29,211 nt of DNA from Geminocystis sp050753365 (GCF_050753365.1 NZ_JBLZFY010000054.1:1-29211); one strand, 5' to 3'; shown: positions 15,458 through 23,518, counted from the first letter of the stretch. Numbers and translations are program-made. The notes: generated by a model from the letters alone, not told the origin.

Positions 15458-16063
15458 ATGAGTTTAAAAACAGAGTTATTACAGATTGTAGCAAACACTA
15501 ATCGAGGATTATCGGTATCGGAAATTGATAAAGTCAATATTCTAACTGCCGTAGAGAAATTAGAAGATCATAATCCTACTCAAAACCCCTTAAATTGTCC
15601 TGAACTTTTAAAGGGTGATTGGCGTTTACTATACACCACCAGTAAGAGTATTTTAGGACTAGATAATGTTCCTTTAGCTCATTTAGGGGAAATTTATCAA
15701 TGTATCCGTACAGAAAGCACTAAAATTTATAATATTGCGGAGATTATCGGTTTACCCTTTTTAGAAGGTTTAGTGAGTGTGAGTGCAAATTTTGAGACGG
15801 TATCCACCAAAAGAGTTAATGTACAGTTTCAACGATCGATCTTCGGGTTACAACGATTATTAGGCTATCTTTCCCCTAAAGATTTAATCAAAAAAATGGA
15901 AACGGGAAATTATTTTCCACCCTTCGATTTTAACTTTAATTGGTTCGATCGAATTTTAGGCAACAATAACCCTCAAGGGTGGTTAGAAATTACCTATTTA
16001 GATGAAACCCTCCGCATTGCAAGGGGAAATCAGGGTAATGTTTTTATTTTAGAACGCTGTTAG
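15458..16063 (+). CDS. PAP/fibrillin family protein
   Basis: The 201-residue product matches the plastid-lipid-associated protein (fibrillin) family: N-terminal LLQIVANTNRGLSVSEIDK, the core LLKGDWRLLYTTSKSILGLDN, and the closing WLEITYLDETLRIARGNQGNVFIL. These lipocalin-like barrels bind hydrophobic molecules at thylakoids or lipid globules and aid photoprotection. Length is typical of cyanobacterial members. No signal peptide is present, in keeping with cytoplasmic-side membrane association. Its position between DUF3134 and an HLIP gene fits a light-stress context, although no operon is evident. Confidence 0.85.
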   Translation: MSLKTELLQIVANTNRGLSVSEIDKVNILTAVEKLEDHNPTQNPLNCPELLKGDWRLLYTTSKSILGLDNVPLAHLGEIYQCIRTESTKIYNIAEIIGLPFLEGLVSVSANFETVSTKRVNVQFQRSIFGLQRLLGYLSPKDLIKKMETGNYFPPFDFNFNWFDRILGNNNPQGWLEITYLDETLRIARGNQGNVFILERC

Positions 16064-16065
16064 GG

Positions 16066-16120
16066 AATTAAGAATTAAGAATTAAGAATTAAGAATGTAA
16101 GAGTTTAATATATTAAACCC
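16066..16120. repeat. Heptamer repeat (AATTAAG)4 next to a palindrome
   Basis: Four perfect units fill 16066-16093. GAGTTTAATATATTAAACCC at 16101-16120 differs by one base from the palindrome at 13782-13801, which also sits beside heptamer repeats. Confidence 0.85.
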
Positions 16121-16177
16121 AAACCCACCTTAAAAAAAAATAATTTATTACCATAAAACTTAAATTTTGTCAAGTGG

Positions 16178-16207
16178 TTGACATATTTTGTAAATAATTG
16201 TTATGAT
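16178..16207 (+). promoter_or_regulatory. Sigma-70-type promoter of hli
   Basis: A perfect -35 TTGACA (16178-16183) and TATGAT (16202-16207) are separated by 18 nt, with the hli ATG 39 nt further. TTTGTAAA at 16187-16194, between the boxes, is the complement of TTTACAAA, half of an RpaB HLR1-like site; the second half is not clear. Confidence 0.65.
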
Positions 16208-16245
16208 TCTTAATATACGCAATCATAAAAATATCATTAATTATC

Positions 16246-16461
16246 ATGCAAACAAGAAACACTTTCGTAACTGAAGATCAAGGACGTTTGAATAACTACG
16301 CTATTGAGCCTAAAATGTATGTTGATTCTACTCAACAATTCGGTTTTAACAAATATTCTGAACAATTAAACGGACGTTTAGCCATGATTGGTTTTATTTC
16401 CTTAATTGCCTTTGAAGTGATTACTGGGCAAGGTTTAATCGGTTGGTTAACTAGCTTATAA
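16246..16461 (+). CDS. hli: High-light-inducible protein (HLIP/SCP), chlorophyll-binding
   Basis: The 71-residue product has a single transmembrane helix with the LHC-type motif EQLNGRLAMIGFISLIAFEVITGQGL (residues about 39-64). The E, N and R are chlorophyll ligand or ion-pair residues and G-A-M-G the helix-packing positions. HLIPs dimerise, bind chlorophyll and carotenoid, and protect photosystem II assembly under light stress. The N-terminal 35 residues are soluble. A strong promoter lies upstream and a hairpin at 16492 downstream. Which of the several hli paralogues it is cannot be decided here. Confidence 0.93.
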   Translation: MQTRNTFVTEDQGRLNNYAIEPKMYVDSTQQFGFNKYSEQLNGRLAMIGFISLIAFEVITGQGLIGWLTSL

Positions 16462-16491
16462 TTCTTTGTTGATTAGGAATAAATAATTGAC

Positions 16492-16508
16492 ACAGGCAAG
16501 ATGCCTGT
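16492..16508. terminator. ACAGGCA hairpin element, copy 2, between convergent genes
   Basis: ACAGGCA-AGA-TGCCTGT then TTTTAC lies in the 48-bp gap between the stops of hli and the response regulator. It is well placed as a terminator for hli, but the same element occurs in non-terminator positions, so it may be a dispersed repeat used as one. Confidence 0.5.
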
Positions 16509-16509
16509 T

Positions 16510-17208
16510 TTACTCATCTTCAAATTTATAGCCGACACCGACAACGGTTTTAATAAACGAAGGTTGGGCAGGATTAGGCTCTATTTTTTTCCTTAAACGT
16601 CTAATATGGGTGTCAACGACTCTTTCATCTCCGAAAAAGTCTGCACCCCATAACTTATCAATTAATTGAGTACGACTCCACACTTTACTCGGATAATTAA
16701 TAAATACTGCTAATAAATTAAATTCTAAAGCTGTTAAGTCTAAGGTTTCTTCTTTGCCTCCTACTTTACGAAGGGCGGTATGTTCGTCTAAATTAACTAT
16801 AAAATGGGGTGTTTCATAAATTTGCGATTGCCCTCCATGACGCATACTTCTTCTTAGTAATGCCCTCACCCTCGCTACTAATTCTCTTGGGCTAAAGGGT
16901 TTCACTAAGTAATCATCCGCCCCTGTCGATAAACCAATGACTCGATCGATCTCCTCTCCTTTTGCCGTTAACATGAGAATATAGGGGTCTTTTGTCATTG
17001 CCTGATTTCTTAAACGACTACACACTTCCAAACCATCAAGTTTAGGTAACATTAAATCGAGAATAATCAAATCAGGTTGTATTTTTTTCGCACTTTCTAA
17101 AGCGGATAATCCATCATAGACAACATGACATTGAAATCCCTCTCTAGTCAAACAATTATTGATAAGTTGAGCAATTTCTTTTTCGTCTTCGACAATTAAA
17201 ATTTCCAT
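16510..17208 (-). CDS. OmpR/PhoB-family response regulator
   Basis: The 232-residue product has a receiver domain at 1-120: acidic pocket E7-D8, phosphoacceptor D51 in LIILDLMLPKLDG, T81 and K103 in LVKPF. A winged-helix DNA-binding domain follows at about 135-230, with LDLTALEFNLLAVFINYPSKVWSR and VVDTHIRRLRKKIE, ending VGVGYKFEDE. It is a phosphorylation-controlled transcription factor. No partner kinase is adjacent; the hybrid kinase at 24242 is remote. It is not RpaA or RpaB by its N-terminus. Convergent with hli; no evidence that it regulates hli. Confidence 0.9.
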   Translation of the reverse strand: MEILIVEDEKEIAQLINNCLTREGFQCHVVYDGLSALESAKKIQPDLIILDLMLPKLDGLEVCSRLRNQAMTKDPYILMLTAKGEEIDRVIGLSTGADDYLVKPFSPRELVARVRALLRRSMRHGGQSQIYETPHFIVNLDEHTALRKVGGKEETLDLTALEFNLLAVFINYPSKVWSRTQLIDKLWGADFFGDERVVDTHIRRLRKKIEPNPAQPSFIKTVVGVGYKFEDE

Positions 17209-17254
17209 AATATTTGTTATACTCGGCTGGAAAAAAAAGATATGGATAAAGCTA

Positions 17255-17289
17255 GGGAAAAGGGAAAAGGGAAAAGGGAAAAGGGAAGA
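17255..17289. repeat. Heptamer repeat (GGGAAAA)4
   Basis: Four perfect units plus a partial fifth lie upstream of the response regulator start. A complementary-type repeat (TTCCCTT/TTCCCTC) occurs at 20907-20934. Confidence 0.85.
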
Positions 17290-17343
17290 GGATTGTTTGA
17301 AATACTCAAATTATGACCTTGTTAAGTATATCTTAATTAGAGT

Positions 17344-17367
17344 TTGCTGAAAAAGTGTTTTGATGAT
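17344..17367 (-). repeat. TTTGCTGAAAAAG dispersed repeat, copy
   Basis: GTTTGCTGAAAAAGTGTT then TTGATG; the complement matches 23201-23224 with one mismatch and extends into AAAC. It lies in the 318-bp gap 17209-17526, which also holds AGATTGCTTCGTGCCTCG with CAATGAC (17463-17487), a commonly dispersed bacterial sequence. Confidence 0.75.
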
Positions 17368-17526
17368 GATAAGGAAAAGGAAAAAGAAAGAGTGATGGTA
17401 TCTTCGATAATTTATTTCTCATAAATGATTCTTGATTGCTATAATTTACAGAAGATTGCTTCGTGCCTCGCAATGACAATCCCACTTAACTAAATTATTT
17501 AATGTCCATTTCTTATCTATATTTTA

Positions 17527-19419
17527 TTATTCAAAATCTTCAATAATATCCTCAGTACAATTATTCATTATTTCTTTGAGTTTGTCCTGATATTCGGAGA
17601 TAATTTGTAAGCCTAAATCTAGTTGATAATCCTTAAAAATATTCTCTAAATCTGTTAATAATTCCTCCCTTGTTTCCATTTGCAAATAAATGTCTAAAAA
17701 ATGGGATACCTGATTTAAAAAATGATTTCTAATCCGTTCGATCGAGCTAATCTTATTATCAGGATATAAAGCAATAATAATCTCTTTTATCGATGTAGGT
17801 TTTTTAAGAAACTTGATAATTTCAATCATTATACCTAACGCTGATTGTTCGGGGGCTAATTTTCCTTTACCCGTAGCTAAAGCAGGAAAAGCGATCGATT
17901 TAGCATTGACAGTTTTAGCTATATCTAAACATTTTTTTGTTACTTCTTGAATAACTTTAATAGTCGGTTTTTGAGATTGAACACCATAATATAATTCATA
18001 GTCTAAAACGGCGGCATGAAAAACAGATTTGGCTAATAAATTTCCAGCCGTAGTGACGACAACATCACCTAAATTTAAAGGTATATTTTTCTTAGCATCT
18101 TCTTTAATAGCATTACCACCTTTAACTAAAATTGCCCTAGAAACTCCTCCTCCCATACTCAAATAAGTATCATCGGAACTAACTATGATGTCCACATTTA
18201 AACTGGTAATATCGACAAATTTTACTAAAATATTAGTATCTTTAATTTTCTTAAATAAAATGCTATTATCTAAATCAATTTCATCATTTTTGCTCCATAT
18301 ATCAATAAGTAAATTAGGATGAACTTTTAAACTATTAGTTATTTTCATATCGAGATTAAATCCTGATAAATTTTGACAAATCATCGGCAACCAACTACCG
18401 CAAGGGAAGTCTTTATCCCATGCTTGTAAACGCTCTCTAGCTTCCCTTAAGGCACAAAAAACGGACTTATTTTTTTGTAAAGCTGATAAAAAGTTTTTCA
18501 GAAATTCTTGAGCAATTAAATCCGGCACTCCCTCCCTCATGACAATCACTTGAGGAATATTTAATTTACTCAATTCGTGAGCTAATCCTACACCATCACA
18601 GGAGTTAAACATCGCTAAATTTAAGCCTTGTTGAATTGCTTTATTTAAAGCAGTTTTAAGTTCACCAATAGTTAAACTTTCTTGAGGATTAATAAAGATA
18701 ATTCCTTGATGATTTTTAGTGTGACTATGCCCTGCAAAAAATAACATATCCCATCCTTTTTCATCCCATAAGATTTGATGAAATTCTGTTGATTTAGGTT
18801 CAACTAAAAAAGTAATTTCAGCATTATTTATCTGGTTAATTAAAGCTCGATCGATGTCAATATTAATACCTTGACTATGTCCTAATATAGCTAATATTCT
18901 TAATTTATTGCGTGATTTTTTCCCAATATTTATATGACTATATTCAGGGGTACTAATACCAATTTCTGCTTGGGGATAATCTTCTAAAAAATGCCATAAA
19001 TGCCATGGAAAACCTTGTAAAATTGGGTCTTTTGTTTCTATAATTATTTGAATTTCGTTATCAGGAGTTAATTTAGTGCGTAATTTTTTATCGATAGGAG
19101 AAAAACGAGAGTCATCTAACCAATTGTTAAATTTTGTTTCAATTTCTTGACATAATAACTCAAAATCTTTCACTGAAATATTAGTAGAACTTTGATTTTC
19201 TACTTCAAAAAGTCTGCGTCTAACCACGTCAAAACGCTGATGTAAAGCCTGATAAAGTAGTTTCCAGCGCAAATAAAGATGAGATAATTCTGGATTCGGA
19301 GGCAAAACACCGATAAATTGTTCTAATGTGCCGTTATCTGACCTTAATTGTGCGCTAATGTGAGAAAATCCCTTCTCTAAGTCTCCTGCACCTAAGTTTA
19401 ATACTACTAGCTTAGTCAT
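17527..19419 (-). CDS. CHAT caspase-like protease fused to a macro domain
   Basis: The 630-residue product begins MTKLVVLNLGAGDLEKGF, as in many cyanobacterial CHAT proteins. The CHAT domain spans about 170-350 with the catalytic pair His231 (FFAGHSH) and Cys274 (MFNSCDG), followed by IPQVIVMREGVPD and ALREARERLQ. A macro (ADP-ribose-binding) domain spans about 395-555: VDITSLNVDIIVSSDDTYL, SMGGGVSRAI (422-430), HAAV (468-471) and FPALATGKGK (511-520). The usual NAAN is SSDD here. The C-terminal 70 residues are helical and acidic, without a family I recognise. CHAT domains are caspase-like proteases in stress and defence pathways; macro domains read or remove ADP-ribose. An ADP-ribose-controlled protease is inferred. 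It stands alone between two repeat-rich gaps, with no visible partner gene. Confidence 0.85.
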   Translation of the reverse strand: MTKLVVLNLGAGDLEKGFSHISAQLRSDNGTLEQFIGVLPPNPELSHLYLRWKLLYQALHQRFDVVRRRLFEVENQSSTNISVKDFELLCQEIETKFNNWLDDSRFSPIDKKLRTKLTPDNEIQIIIETKDPILQGFPWHLWHFLEDYPQAEIGISTPEYSHINIGKKSRNKLRILAILGHSQGINIDIDRALINQINNAEITFLVEPKSTEFHQILWDEKGWDMLFFAGHSHTKNHQGIIFINPQESLTIGELKTALNKAIQQGLNLAMFNSCDGVGLAHELSKLNIPQVIVMREGVPDLIAQEFLKNFLSALQKNKSVFCALREARERLQAWDKDFPCGSWLPMICQNLSGFNLDMKITNSLKVHPNLLIDIWSKNDEIDLDNSILFKKIKDTNILVKFVDITSLNVDIIVSSDDTYLSMGGGVSRAILVKGGNAIKEDAKKNIPLNLGDVVVTTAGNLLAKSVFHAAVLDYELYYGVQSQKPTIKVIQEVTKKCLDIAKTVNAKSIAFPALATGKGKLAPEQSALGIMIEIIKFLKKPTSIKEIIIALYPDNKISSIERIRNHFLNQVSHFLDIYLQMETREELLTDLENIFKDYQLDLGLQIISEYQDKLKEIMNNCTEDIIEDFE

Positions 19420-19495
19420 TCGATCGAACTCGTCATTTTCTCTATTTTACGACACCTTGCCTCGATCGAATCGTAATAGATTTTATCACCGTAGA

Positions 19496-19540
19496 ACAGG
19501 CATCTTGCCTGTTTTTCTCCCAGATGTCTAATAGACATCT
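19496..19540. repeat. ACAGGCA hairpin copy 3 (inverted) plus second dyad
   Basis: ACAGGCATCTTGCCTGT at 19496-19512 is followed by AGATGTCTAATAGACATCT at 19522-19540, a perfect dyad with 9-bp arms around one A. Both lie in the 307-bp gap 19420-19726 upstream of the CHAT gene. Confidence 0.8.
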
Positions 19541-19634
19541 CCAGAAAAGATTTTTAATTGGTTTGTAGTAAGGGTTTCAACCCTCATTTTTCTAATTATT
19601 GGAGAAGTCTAATAGATTCGATTGATACCTGATG

Positions 19635-19670
19635 CCTGATACCTACCCTCATCAAAATACTTTTTCAGCA
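19635..19670. repeat. 36-nt dispersed repeat (CAGCA end), copy A
   Basis: CCTGATACCTACCCTCAT then CAAAATACTTTTTCAGCA; identical to 23189-23224. The complement carries TGCTGAAAAAGTATTTTG. Confidence 0.85.
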
Positions 19671-19726
19671 CCCTCTATTTATTTTTTGCAAAGGTTGCCA
19701 CAATTTAACAAAAGTGTTTCCTGTGG

Positions 19727-20740
19727 TTATCGAAAAAGACTGGTAATTGCTCGACTGGTGTTTTCAATTTTGAGGGCTTCCATTGCGGCGGTGGGTTCGT
19801 AGCCACAATGTACCATACAATCTGCACATTTAGGATTACCACTTTTTTGTCCGTATTTCTCCCAATCAGTGTTGTTTAATAATTCTTGATAGCTTTGATA
19901 ATAGCCCTCATTCAATAAATAACAAGGTTTTTGCCATCCCAAAACACTATAACTAGGACTTCCCCAAGGGGTGCAATCGTAATCTTTTTCTCCCATTAAA
20001 AAGTCTAAAAAGAGGGGATTATGGTTAAAATTCCAGTTTTTTGTGCCTTTTTTCCAAGGTTCGAGGATTTGTCTAAATAATGCTTTCGTTTGCTCTCTTT
20101 TTAAGAAGTGTTCTTGATCGGGAGCCCATTCATAACTGTAGCCGGGAGAAATCATCACTCCATCGGTGTTAAGACTGTTGAGAAAATCTAAAAATTCCCT
20201 CATTTCTTGGGGATCAGTGCCTTCAAATACAGTTGTATTGGTGCTAACTCTAAATCCTTTTGCTTTAGCGGTTTTAATTGCTTTTACGGCGGTATCAAAT
20301 ACACCTGTTCTGTCCACACATCGATCGTGAGTTTCCCGCAAACCGTCAAGATGTACACTAAAGGTTAAGTAGGGAGAAGGTTCAAATAAGTGTAGTTTTT
20401 CCTCTAATAAAATACCGTTAGTACAAAGATACACAAATTTAGCTCGATCGACTAAACCCTTAACAATTTCGCCAATTTGAGGATGTAAAAGAGGCTCTCC
20501 CCCCGGTATAGATACCACAGGTGCTCCGCATTCATCCACCGCTTTGAAGCAATCTTCAGGGGATAGATATTGTTTCAGAATTTCAAGGGGATGTTGAATT
20601 TTTCCACAACCCGGACAAGCTAAGTTACAGCGAAATAGCGGTTCGAGCATTAACACTAAGGGAAATTTTTTTCTACCTAATAATTTCTGTCTTAATATAT
20701 ATGTACCAACTGCGATCGCCTGTTGTAATTGAACTGCCAT
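19727..20740 (-). CDS. hpnH: Adenosyl-hopene transferase HpnH (radical SAM)
   Basis: The 337-residue radical SAM enzyme joins a 5'-deoxyadenosyl group to diploptene, giving adenosylhopane, the first step of extended hopanoid side-chain synthesis. Seen: the cluster motif CNLACPGC (C38, C42, C45), preceded by LVLMLEPLFR; SIPGGEPLLHPQ; LTFSVHLDGLRETHD; and a C-terminal Cys-rich CADCMVHCGYEP. Length and motifs match HpnH. No other hopanoid genes (shc, hpnG) are in the window. The MAVQLQQ start fits the family. Confidence 0.92.
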   Translation of the reverse strand: MAVQLQQAIAVGTYILRQKLLGRKKFPLVLMLEPLFRCNLACPGCGKIQHPLEILKQYLSPEDCFKAVDECGAPVVSIPGGEPLLHPQIGEIVKGLVDRAKFVYLCTNGILLEEKLHLFEPSPYLTFSVHLDGLRETHDRCVDRTGVFDTAVKAIKTAKAKGFRVSTNTTVFEGTDPQEMREFLDFLNSLNTDGVMISPGYSYEWAPDQEHFLKREQTKALFRQILEPWKKGTKNWNFNHNPLFLDFLMGEKDYDCTPWGSPSYSVLGWQKPCYLLNEGYYQSYQELLNNTDWEKYGQKSGNPKCADCMVHCGYEPTAAMEALKIENTSRAITSLFR

Positions 20741-20906
20741 AATTTCTCCTCATACAAAAATTTACCATATTATAACTGATAAGTTAAGACCCATTAAATT
20801 TACCTTTTTATCAGTGAAGATCATCTTTACTACCACACTTCAATTTTGCGTCATGTAAGTCGATAGCCCTCGATTAATTCATGAAAATAATTGAAACTCT
20901 TAACTA

Positions 20907-20934
20907 TTCCCTTTTCCCTCTTCCCTTTTCCCTA
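20907..20934. repeat. Heptamer repeat (TTCCCTT/TTCCCTC)4
   Basis: Four units lie inside a longer segment (about 20875-20968) that resembles 23282-23378. Both carry TTAATTC(A/T)TGAAAATAA at the left and AAACTTA(A/G)ATGC...CTAGCTTAT at the right. Confidence 0.8.
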
Positions 20935-20969
20935 CCATCATCATTAAACTTAAATGCAAACTAGCTTAT

Positions 20970-21317
20970 TTAAGATGCTTTGTCAAAAAAGTTACTTAAA
21001 AAACCAGAGATGAGAGACACTAAAATTGAACCAAAAAGAGCATCAAAAAAACCATTCACTTTAAAATCTGGGGTAAAATAAGCCACTAGCCAAAAACAAA
21101 GGGCATTAACAACAAACAGGAATAAACCCAGACTGAGAATTGTGGCTGGAAGGGTGAATAAAATCAACAAGGGTTTAACAATAGCATTCACTAAGCCAAA
21201 AATGAACGCACCAATTAAAGCGGCTTGAAATGTAGAAATGGTTATACCGGGTATAATTCTGGCGGTGACTATCATGGAAATAGCCGTGACAATGAGGGTG
21301 ACAATAAACTGCATCAT
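20970..21317 (-). CDS. PF04020 'phage holin family' membrane protein
   Basis: The 115-residue, very hydrophobic product has about four transmembrane helices: 2-22 (FIVTLIVTAISMIVTARI), 30-46, 50-72 (LLILFTLPATILSLGLFLFV) and 88-110. It contains FGLVNAIVKPLLILFTLP, the hallmark of the PF04020 family. Despite the database name this family is chromosomal in many bacteria and no lysis genes are near. Function is unknown; it is probably an inner-membrane protein. The ATG at 21317 or 21314 opens it. The sequence around it is intergenic repeat material on both sides. Confidence 0.85.
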   Translation of the reverse strand: MMQFIVTLIVTAISMIVTARIIPGITISTFQAALIGAFIFGLVNAIVKPLLILFTLPATILSLGLFLFVVNALCFWLVAYFTPDFKVNGFFDALFGSILVSLISGFLSNFFDKAS

Positions 21318-21424
21318 ATATTATATTTTTTTGTTTATTCAAAACTAACACTTATAACTTAGCAAAAATTAAATTCAACTGAGATTTTCTTTCTATTTCA
21401 AATCAATTTCTAGTGAATAAAGAT

Positions 21425-21441
21425 ACAGGCAAGATGTCTGT
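21425..21441. repeat. ACAGGCA hairpin element, copy 4
   Basis: ACAGGCAAGATGTCTGT then TTTACGG; one change from copy 1 turns a G-C pair into G-U in RNA. It lies upstream of the crtD-like gene. Confidence 0.8.
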
Positions 21442-21570
21442 TTTACGGAAAGAAGATGATAAAATTATTCTTTGGTTATGCTACCACTAACCCAACCTAC
21501 AATATTGCTTCTGTTCAATCTTCTGAATATGTTAAAATTTGTAAAGAGATCGAACTGATAAACAAAAAAT

Positions 21571-23088
21571 ATGGTAGAGAAACAGGAAGTAATAGTTATT
21601 GGTGCTGGTATTGGCGGATTGACAGCAGGAGCATTATTAGCTCGTAACGGTTATGATGTTAACATTTATGATCAAGCTATTGTACCGGGGGGATGTGCTT
21701 CCACTTTTCAACGCAAAGGTTTTATTTTTGATGTGGGTGCAACTCAAGTTGCAGGGTTAGAAGTAGGAGGTATTCACCATCGCATTTTTGAAACCCTCGA
21801 TCTTGATATACCTTCAGCGACAGAATGTGATCCAGCTTGTGCGGTTTTTTTACCCCAAGAAACACAACCGATAATGGTATGGCGCAATTCTGAAAAATGG
21901 CGTTTAGAAAGAGAAAGACAATTTCCTAACAGTGAAAAATTTTGGGCATTATTTAACACACTTTTTGAAGCTAGTTGGCGTTTTCAAAGTCGAGATCCCA
22001 TTATACCACCGCGCAACCTCTGGGATTTAGGGCAATTAATTCAAGCCTTGCGGTTAGATACTTTGATTACTGTGCCTTTTTCTTTAATGACGGTGGCAGA
22101 TGCTTTAAGGTTATTCGGTTTACACAAGGATAAACGCTTAAAAACTTTCCTTGATATGCAGTTAAAGTTATATTCTCAAGTGGATACGGAGGAAACCGCT
22201 TTACTTTATGGCGCTACGGCTTTATCGGTGTCTCAATCTCCTCAAGGATTATATCATCTCAATGGCAGTATGCAGGTTTTGAGCGATCGATTGGTGGAAG
22301 GGTTAGAAAAATATGGCGGTAAACTATACATGAGGCATTTAGTGCAGAAAATTCACACGGAGAAAGGAAAAGCAACGGGTGTCACGGTGAAAAATTTGAA
22401 AACAGGAGAGATTATCGAGAAAAAAGCCCATCACGTTATCGGTAACTTAACCGTTAATAACCTTGTCACCATGACAGAAAATCTCCCTGTGACTTATAGT
22501 CAACGAGTGCAAAAATTACCTCCTGCCAGTGGCGCTTTCGTGATATATTTAGGGGTCGATCGAACTGCAATCCCTGATAATTGCCCTCCTCATCTGCAAT
22601 TTTTATATGATTATGAAGGAGAAATAGGGGAGATTAATTCGTTATTTGTATCTGTGAGTAAACAAGGAGACGGCAGAGCACCCGAAGGCAAAGCCACTAT
22701 TATCGCTTCTTCTTTTACGGATATTAACCTTTGGTGGGATATTCCCCTAGAAGATTATGAGGCATTAAAACAAGATTATACTGATAAAACGATCGATCGA
22801 TTGAAACAGTACTTTAACCTTACCCCAGAGACAATTATTCATCAAGAGACAGCAACCCCCGTCACCTTTTATAAATATACAGCAAGGGAAAAAGGCATTG
22901 TGGGAGGAGTAGGGCAAAGAATTAATACATTTGCACCCTTTAGTTTTGCCCCTCGGACTCCTATAAATAATTTATGGTTAGTAGGAGATTCTGTCCATCC
23001 GGGGGAAGGCACAGCAGGAGTTAGTTATTCTGCCTTAACCGTTGTCAGGCAAATTCAGCAATTAGCAGATAATAAAAAAGTGTTTTGA
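21571..23088 (+). CDS. crtD: Carotenoid C-3',4' desaturase-like FAD oxidoreductase (CrtD)
   Basis: The 505-residue product has the FAD dinucleotide-binding fold at its N-terminus (VIVIGAGIGGLTAGALLARNGYDVNIYD, 8-35), PGGCASTF as in CrtI/CrtH-type phytoene-desaturase relatives, and the C-terminal NNLWLVGDSVHPGEGTAGVSYSAL. The pattern fits the cyanobacterial CrtD group, which desaturates the monocyclic carotenoid toward myxol-type xanthophylls; CrtH- or CrtO-like functions cannot be fully excluded. No transmembrane helix is predicted. The ATG at 21571 has no clear Shine-Dalgarno. The last codons and stop (AAAAAGTGTTTTGA) lie inside a copy of a dispersed repeat, so the C-terminus KKVF may be repeat-derived. 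Confidence 0.75.
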   Translation: MVEKQEVIVIGAGIGGLTAGALLARNGYDVNIYDQAIVPGGCASTFQRKGFIFDVGATQVAGLEVGGIHHRIFETLDLDIPSATECDPACAVFLPQETQPIMVWRNSEKWRLERERQFPNSEKFWALFNTLFEASWRFQSRDPIIPPRNLWDLGQLIQALRLDTLITVPFSLMTVADALRLFGLHKDKRLKTFLDMQLKLYSQVDTEETALLYGATALSVSQSPQGLYHLNGSMQVLSDRLVEGLEKYGGKLYMRHLVQKIHTEKGKATGVTVKNLKTGEIIEKKAHHVIGNLTVNNLVTMTENLPVTYSQRVQKLPPASGAFVIYLGVDRTAIPDNCPPHLQFLYDYEGEIGEINSLFVSVSKQGDGRAPEGKATIIASSFTDINLWWDIPLEDYEALKQDYTDKTIDRLKQYFNLTPETIIHQETATPVTFYKYTAREKGIVGGVGQRINTFAPFSFAPRTPINNLWLVGDSVHPGEGTAGVSYSALTVVRQIQQLADNKKVF

Positions 23089-23188
23089 TGAAGATAGAGG
23101 TACTATTACTGATTATTCACAATACACCTGTGTATTTGTTGAAGAGATAACGCTTCAAAACCTTGATTTTTCATTGTTTAACTTAACA

Positions 23189-23234
23189 CCTGATACCTAC
23201 CCTCATCAAAATACTTTTTCAGCAAACCCTATTT
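23189..23234. repeat. 36-nt dispersed repeat copy B with extension
   Basis: Identical to 19635-19670 through 23224, then AACCCTATTT, whose complement (AAATAGGGTTTGCTGAA) recurs at 28831-28847. It lies in the 430-bp gap 23089-23518 before rpsD. Confidence 0.85.
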
Positions 23235-23518
23235 AAAAAAATACTTTAAATAACCTAAGACGTATTTAACTTGCATTTTTTATTAATTCTTGAAAATAAC
23301 TACAACTGTTACCTATTATCTAGTCTCTATTCCCTATTCCCTCTCTCAATCAGTAAACTTAGATGCGTCCTAGCTTATCTATTTTTACATTAACAAAATG
23401 TCGAGAAAAATTCCTATAGGGAGGAGTTCTTCAATCTCTATGTACTTTTTACTTTTTTAATGTAAAATAGTATATTTGGGTCTAAATATAAAAAATATAT
23501 AAGGAGAAAATAGTAAGC

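Noticed and set aside
20970..21317. Prophage holin
   Set aside because: PF04020 proteins are chromosomal membrane proteins; there are no endolysin, spanin or other phage genes around.
21456..21647. Small open frame before crtD
   Set aside because: It overlaps the crtD start in another frame and has no family features or ribosome site.
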